64,000 nucleotides of DNA, taken from positions 303,501 through 367,500 of the forward strand of contig WAEK01000008.1 in NCBI GenBank assembly GCA_011634665.1. The letters are read 5' to 3'. Of this stretch, positions 58,824 to 64,000 are shown in pieces. Numbering within the stretch: the first letter of the stretch is position 1; each line of letters starts with the position of its first letter. The notes under the pieces are model-generated. The model searched no databases, was not told the origin of the DNA, and worked only from the letters and a program-made list of their open reading frames with translations. Position numbers and translations under genes: made by a program. This DNA comes from Mortierella sp. BCC40632. Lineage: Eukaryota > Mortierellomycota > Mortierellomycetes > Mortierellales > Mortierellaceae.

Positions 58824-61800
58824 TTATCTTCTTTCAGACGGCTCTTCGGGTGACCGAGACTGTCGCATTCGCAGACGTTTCTCCATCGACACTCGTGTTA
58901 CTTGAATCGAGTTAGCTCCAGATGCGGACAAATTCCTTCCGCCGCCGCCGCTGCCGCCGCTGCCGCCGCCCCCACCTCCAAAACTCTGTCCTTTCTGTCG
59001 TTTTCCACTTCCGCTACCACCAGGCATCCGAGGCGATGGTGAGCGACCTCGCTTTCTTCCTTGATCACGCTGCCCATGGTGCGGCACTCGGAATGCGGCA
59101 AGTGCCTCCGCCTGCGACGGCAGCGGTGACCGGTTATCTTGTCTCGGGGACCCTGCTATTTCTGCACTGCCTCGCTGTCGAACATGGTGGCTGTCCTCGC
59201 TCTCGCTGTCTCCGGCCTGTTTAAGACCCGACATCCTCCAATTCTCAGGACTTTTCTCTCTGGATTCCGCAGTCCCTTCCTCTGTCGAAGATTCGTGTTG
59301 GCGTCGATAACGACTTGTATACAGCTCCTTGACTGGGGAATCACTGCGTTTCAGATGATCACTAGCACGGTGCTGGTTGTCTCCGAGACGACTATTAATA
59401 CCAGCTACGTCTCTACCACGACTAGCAGGCGACTGATCACTGCTCTGCCGCGAAATATCGGGTAATCTGCGGTCAATGCGATCATTGCTGTCTTGGTGCT
59501 TTCCTCGGATGGGGCTTTGATCCCTCTTGATGTCCCGGTCCACACGAGCCGTGTCAGTCCTTGAAGCATCCCAAGTTTGGTCCTTTTCATCCTTCACTCT
59601 ATCTTGATCCCAGTCGTGATCCTTGTCACGGTTGCGATTCAGATCCCGACCTCTTTCTTGGGCCCTGCTTCGATCGTGATCCCTGCTTCGGTCTTGTTCT
59701 CTACTCTGGTCTTGGCCCCTGCCTCGAGCTTGGTTACGATCTTGGTCTCGGTCCCGAATCTGATCTTGCTCACGGCCTTGGCCTTGATCGCGATCTCGGT
59801 CCTGGTCACGACCTCGGTCCTGGCCGCGGCCACGGTCTTGATCACGACTGCGATCTTGGCCACGGCCTCGATCTTGACCAAAGTCCCGGCTTTGGCCATA
59901 CTCTTTCCTTTCACCTTGGTATCGATTCCGATTCCATCCTCTCTTGTCATCCTGATTATTCTCAGGTTCACCTTCACGTGTGCGGTTGCGGTCAAAGGTT
60001 AGTTGGCGATCGGGACTACGAGCACGAGATCCGGCTTCGTTGTTAACATTGGCGCCATTATCGCCACGAACAGGTCGTGAGCGCTCATCCCTACTTGTCG
60101 ATTTGGGAAGATCGGCTCTAGTCCTACTCGTAGATCGACTGTTTTGACGGCCCTGTCTCGAAAACAGGTTCTCGTCTCGGTTGATTCCCGGACCTTCGCG
60201 TTCCTGGGCCCGCCCTCTTGCTGAGGGAGCATCAACAGGGTTCTCTGTTAAGGTATAGGTGGCCTTCATAGAATCGTGCTTTCGGTCTGTATCATCTCTC
60301 CGCGCTGGCTCATCGCGACGGGCCCGGGGTTCAGTAGCCGAAGTTGAGAAGGAGGGGTTATTGGGTCGCTCGTCCCGTCTTCTTTCATGACGGCCTTGAT
60401 CTTCACCTGTACTCCGCCAACTCTTGTTACTCTCAGGCTCCCTCCGAGCCCAGGGCTTCTCATCTCTTGACCTGTCTGTGGCTTCTCGGAGTGGAGGACC
60501 TCTTTGCAAAGGCTCAGAAGATGTGGATCCATGCCTAAGTTCTCCAGATTCTGGATGTGGCCGGCTCGACGGTCGGTATCGATCTTGATGACCGCCCGAA
60601 GCACTGTTGTCTTCTGCAATCCTCGGGCCTCGGGGGATGTCCTCGTCATCAGGATCAGGCCCTCGACGAGAAACATTCGTACCGCTGTCGAATCTCGGTT
60701 GCTGTGCGAAGTCGCGGTTTCGAGTAGCCCCAGGACGGTTTGGAGGGGATGACTGACGGCCTCTTGAACGATGATCATCTCGGACAGCGTCAACGTTTCC
60801 TCTTTGGTCTCTAGGATTCCAGTCTCTGCTATTCCTTTGGTCTCCGTCGAGCCGGCCATCTCTGTTGTCCAAGCCGCCTCTATTTTCCCTGAAGCCCCTA
60901 TTATCACGACTATCCTTGTTGTCTCTGGTATCCCAATTGCCAGCACCCCTCTCCTTGTCTCGGTCGGTCCTAGATCCTGACCCTTGGTGAGGCTGTGGCT
61001 GGCTATGATCCCGCTCGAGGGGACGTGGAGGTGGAGACATGGAGATTGATCTGTGTCGAATGCGTGGGGGAGTTTTTGAGATAGACTGTCTCCGCGAAGG
61101 AGACCTTGATTCAGCTCCCTGGTGATCGTTTTTGATAACTTGTGGCTCCATCATTTCTACGTCTGTTGTTGAGGTTAGGTCTCCTTCTGTCCGTCGCTTA
61201 TTCACTGGAGTTGGACTTTTAGAACGATATCTCTCCTGTCGTTCCGGGCTCTTGGAAACTGGTCTCTTATGAGAAGAAGAGGCCTGTGGCGATCCTTCCT
61301 GTGCAGGATTATACCTTGGAGATGGGACGTCGAATCTTGATTGAACATAACTTGGCCATTCTCTATACTCCCCTCTTTCCTTCTTTCTTTTTTCTTCTTC
61401 TTCGTCTTCTTCATCCTCGGCATCTTTCTTGTCCTTGTCACCATCTCTACCCCAGTCTCTGCCCCTATCGCCACCTCTGTCTCTGTCTCTGCCACCATCC
61501 CGATCTCTATCGCCTCCTCCTCCTCCTCCTCCTCTGCCCCCTTGTCTACCCCAGTCATCGCCACGACCTCCTCGATCTCTGTCCTGATTCCATCCTCTGT
61601 CTCCTCGTCCTCTTTGGTTTCCATAGCCGCGATCTCGGCCATGACCGCCTCCGCCATATCCGCGACCTCGACCCCTCTCTTGATGTGGTCCGCCGTATCG
61701 TTCGTTGCCATCCTGGGGTTTGCTACCCTTAACTGTTCCATCTCCACGCCCATGTGTATCCTGCAGAGCACTCTTTAGATCAGGATTATTGGCAGCGATA

Positions 61801-63446
61801 GAGATCGATGGAACCATCGGGTCCAATAAACGTCTTTCTATGGATGACTGCATTTGAAATAGAGGTAAACGTTGTCTTTGAATCAGTCCTTTGCTCGCCA
61901 ATTATGGATAGTATACTATTGTTGTTTGCAGTCAGGATAAAGCCCCCATCAAACATACATGAAGGGTATCCTGATGTTCCTGTGCAAGAGCTGAATCCAA
62001 ATATTGCTGAGCAGAGCTATTCATGGGATCCAGGTCCAATGCCATTTGAAAGTCCAAAAGTGCCGACTTCCACTCTTTCAGTTCAGCAAGGCTAATATTT
62101 AACAGGGGAAAGGAAAGGAAAGAAAAGAAAAGAAAAGAAAAGAAAAGAAAAGAAAAGAAAAGAAAAGAGTAAGTCGTTGCAAGAAATGAATAGGTGTCCA
62201 TCAGCCATAAAATCGATTCACTTTTGACGAAACTGTATCATTCAAGCCAAAGACTGCTTACACACAACCTCGGGCGACATAGGCCTGGATGTATTTAGAG
62301 TCAATCTGAATTGCTTGTGAAAATGCTGCAAGTGCCTCCTCCAGTTGCCCATGGCGTGCACATTGAGTCCCTGCAACATAGCTGAACGAATGAGTTGTGG
62401 ATCAATCGGTATCGAATTGACCTTGTTAGAAAGACCGATCTATAATAAGCATACAATTCCTCTGAACGAAGCGTTATTCCCCGACTATTACCTATCCAAT
62501 GCCCAACTGTGGTTTTGTTGGCTACGCATATCCAGATAATCCTCTTTTCGATAGAGTGGCAGGACCAAATTGGCACCATTCGAAATTACGCCTGCTTCTG
62601 GCCTGATGTAATAGCAAAGAGTCTAATTAGATCAAGTCCATGCACAGTACCATCAAAACCTCAAGAAAACCGTTGTTCACCTCTCGCGCTTGACCCAAGG
62701 AATCCTAAGACTATCATCCAACTTTGGTGAAATGCCCAAGGTGCGCATCCAGCGTGAGGCCCTAGAGGGATTCATGGCGGTCAGCTCGTCCTGTGTTTTA
62801 ATTTCTTGTGTCGACAAAGAGGTCGTTTTAGGAATTTTGTAGTCTATAATCCATTGATCCAAAGAAAAGGTATATGGTAAGTATGAGGATAGAGATCTCA
62901 AGAAAAGAGAAATAAAATATATAAAAGAGAAATGGCAGCAGAAAAGCTCCTGGAGGAGAAGAGGCTGACAATTTTTTCTCCGAGGTTATGACGAGCCACA
63001 CTTGTTTCCTTTCATGACCTTCTTAAGAGACAACAACTGTGGTAAAAGTTCACATATTTATCAGGCATGGTGTGGTACATACTCTGGCTCTCTGGAATAG
63101 AGACTGCGCGGACGATATACTTGATCTTTCGAAAACACCTCTCTGGGTCGAGAATGCTCTCGACAGAGTCTTCAAGCGCCGGGTCGATGTTATTGGTCAA
63201 CAGAAGGTGGTCAAAGGTCGTGTATGCTCCATACGGAATAAGTTTGTGTTGCTGGTGTCGTGGAAGTGGAGATCCCTTAGTAGTGATGGTTGGCGAAACT
63301 GTGGTCGCAAGCAGCATTGGACCATGGCCAGAATAAGAGGCAGACGTTTCGTACAGACCAAGGAGTCCTGCATTAGCCTTCATGGCTTCCATGTCAGGTC
63401 CTACCACCATAGGCGCGACTGACATTGTTCCTGTTGGCACTGGCAT
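58824..63446 (-). CDS. TTC14-like tetratricopeptide protein with a long RS/RD/RG-rich tail (5' end uncertain)
   Basis: Six exons: 63446-63083, 62843-62681, 62602-62492, 62381-62262, 62091-61959 and 61847-58824, giving 1304 residues with matching phases. Two TPR units occupy about residues 213-275 (CARHGQLEEALAAFSQAIQI, DSKYIQAYVARGCVLAELKE, WKSALLDFQMALDLDP). The 1008-residue last exon is almost wholly disordered: RG/DR repeats, Glu/Lys runs, SKSP, SRSPSRRQS and GQDRGRDQDRDRDQ blocks (about 947-1052). It ends MRQSRSPEEPSERR after Gly runs. TPRs followed by an RS-like tail are the layout of TTC14, a protein linked to RNA processing; here that is a family-level inference. The N-terminal S1-like domain of animal TTC14 is not visible. 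The first ATG may be a minor start and more 5' exons may lie beyond 63446. Confidence 0.6.
62108..62168. repeat. (AAAAG)n pentanucleotide array, about 10 copies
   Basis: GAAAA/AAAAG units repeat in the fifth intron (62092-62261) of the TTC14-like gene. On the coding strand this is a pyrimidine array, CTTTT, close to the acceptor, where it could serve as an expanded polypyrimidine tract. Confidence 0.93.
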
Positions 63447-64000
63447 CGCTGATAGTTACTGGGGATGCTGCTAGTGTCCCAAGGCTGTTCGTGATGGATG
63501 AAGTTTCTTGTGTCCGAAGAAGAGAGTGACGCGGCTGTTTTCACACTGGCGATTATTCTTGGCTGGACTCAAGGAGTTGCTCTTCTCTGGGGGGGGGGAG
63601 GCACAGACGCATCCAGGAGGACCCCTTAATCTGATCCATTCCAAATTTGAGAGTCTGTTTGATGCGAAGATGGACTGATACACTCTTTCTTTGCAAGGAC
63701 CACATTTTCAAAAAAGGTGCGTGAAAAGCTGCTGGTGCTATCCATCGAGGCATCCATGGTCGATATCCATCTATTGCTTTCTATAGCAGGAGGAGTTGTA
63801 GAGCAGATCCCACAGGGTCGTTCTCATTCTCAGTAGCTACATCCTTTCAGCATCGATGACAGTTCATCCTGGGATCAACCTCTCCTTGACAAAAGTTGTT
63901 GAAGTCAAACTTCAAGAACGCCATGACTTGAATCAGCTCGTTGTCCTAACTTTGACATGATCTCATCTGTTTTTTGCTCCCCATGTAGATCTATATAATG
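63447..64000. other. 5' flank of the TTC14-like gene, possible undetected 5' exons
   Basis: A G9 run lies at about 63590-63598. Several minus-strand frames are open, for example one starting MDASMDSTSSFSRTFFENVV at about 63750, with an ATG in a reasonable context (ACCATGG). I cannot join it in phase to the first assigned exon, so it is not included in the gene model. Confidence 0.4.

Noticed and set aside
59561..60046. 161-residue plus-strand frame with GLGxD repeats
   Set aside because: Antisense of the RD/QD repeats of the TTC14-like gene; its periodicity comes from that repeat.

Overview
This is a fungal nuclear chromosome segment: 15 protein-coding loci, about half of them split by GT-AG introns, with long introns, intergenic spacers full of CT/GA microsatellites and homopolymer runs, and fungal protein families (ENA-type P-ATPase, GPC1, fungal-style GATA factor, RBR and Cid1-type proteins). 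A decayed Crinkler N-terminal domain, Stealth and TTC14-like proteins, and the general style suggest an early-diverging lineage (Mucoromycota, probably Mortierellomycotina). That placement is inference; no rRNA or tRNA marker was found.

Layout: 1-689 (+) 3' end of an unidentified gene; 1450-5469 (-) Cid1-type poly(A)/poly(U) polymerase; 8435-10220 (-) BAR-domain protein; 10477-12594 (-) GPC1 glycerophosphocholine acyltransferase; 12.6-16.9 kb gene-poor, with a Crinkler relic; 16909-17631 and 17957-18466 (+) two intronless, disordered unknown proteins; 18791-22042 (-) ENA-type cation ATPase; 22561-25759 (-) MAK21/NOC1; 26336-26905 (+) mitochondrial ribosomal protein mL41; 27202-30147 (-) RNF216-like RBR ubiquitin ligase; 32659-36080 (+) large multipass membrane protein; 37011-42424 (-) RING plus RRM protein; 47985-51563 (-) GATA zinc-finger protein; 54957-57236 (-) Stealth/GNPTAB-like sugar-phosphotransferase; 58824-63446 (-) TTC14-like TPR protein with an RS/RD-rich tail.

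Gene models were built by hand from splice sites. In every complete multi-exon model the exon phases agree at each junction and the summed coding length is a multiple of three, which is the main internal check. One intron (2855-2986) uses a GC donor.

The genes are mostly unrelated housekeeping functions. Loose themes are RNA metabolism (Cid1-type polymerase, RING-RRM protein, TTC14-like protein), ribosome biogenesis (MAK21, mL41) and membrane/lipid biology (BAR protein next to GPC1, ENA ATPase, Stealth protein). The most unusual features are the uncharacterised multidomain proteins (RING-RRM, GATA with flanking ordered blocks, EF-hand Stealth, multipass protein with a long tail) and a strand-biased placement of pyrimidine tracts upstream of starts and inside introns.
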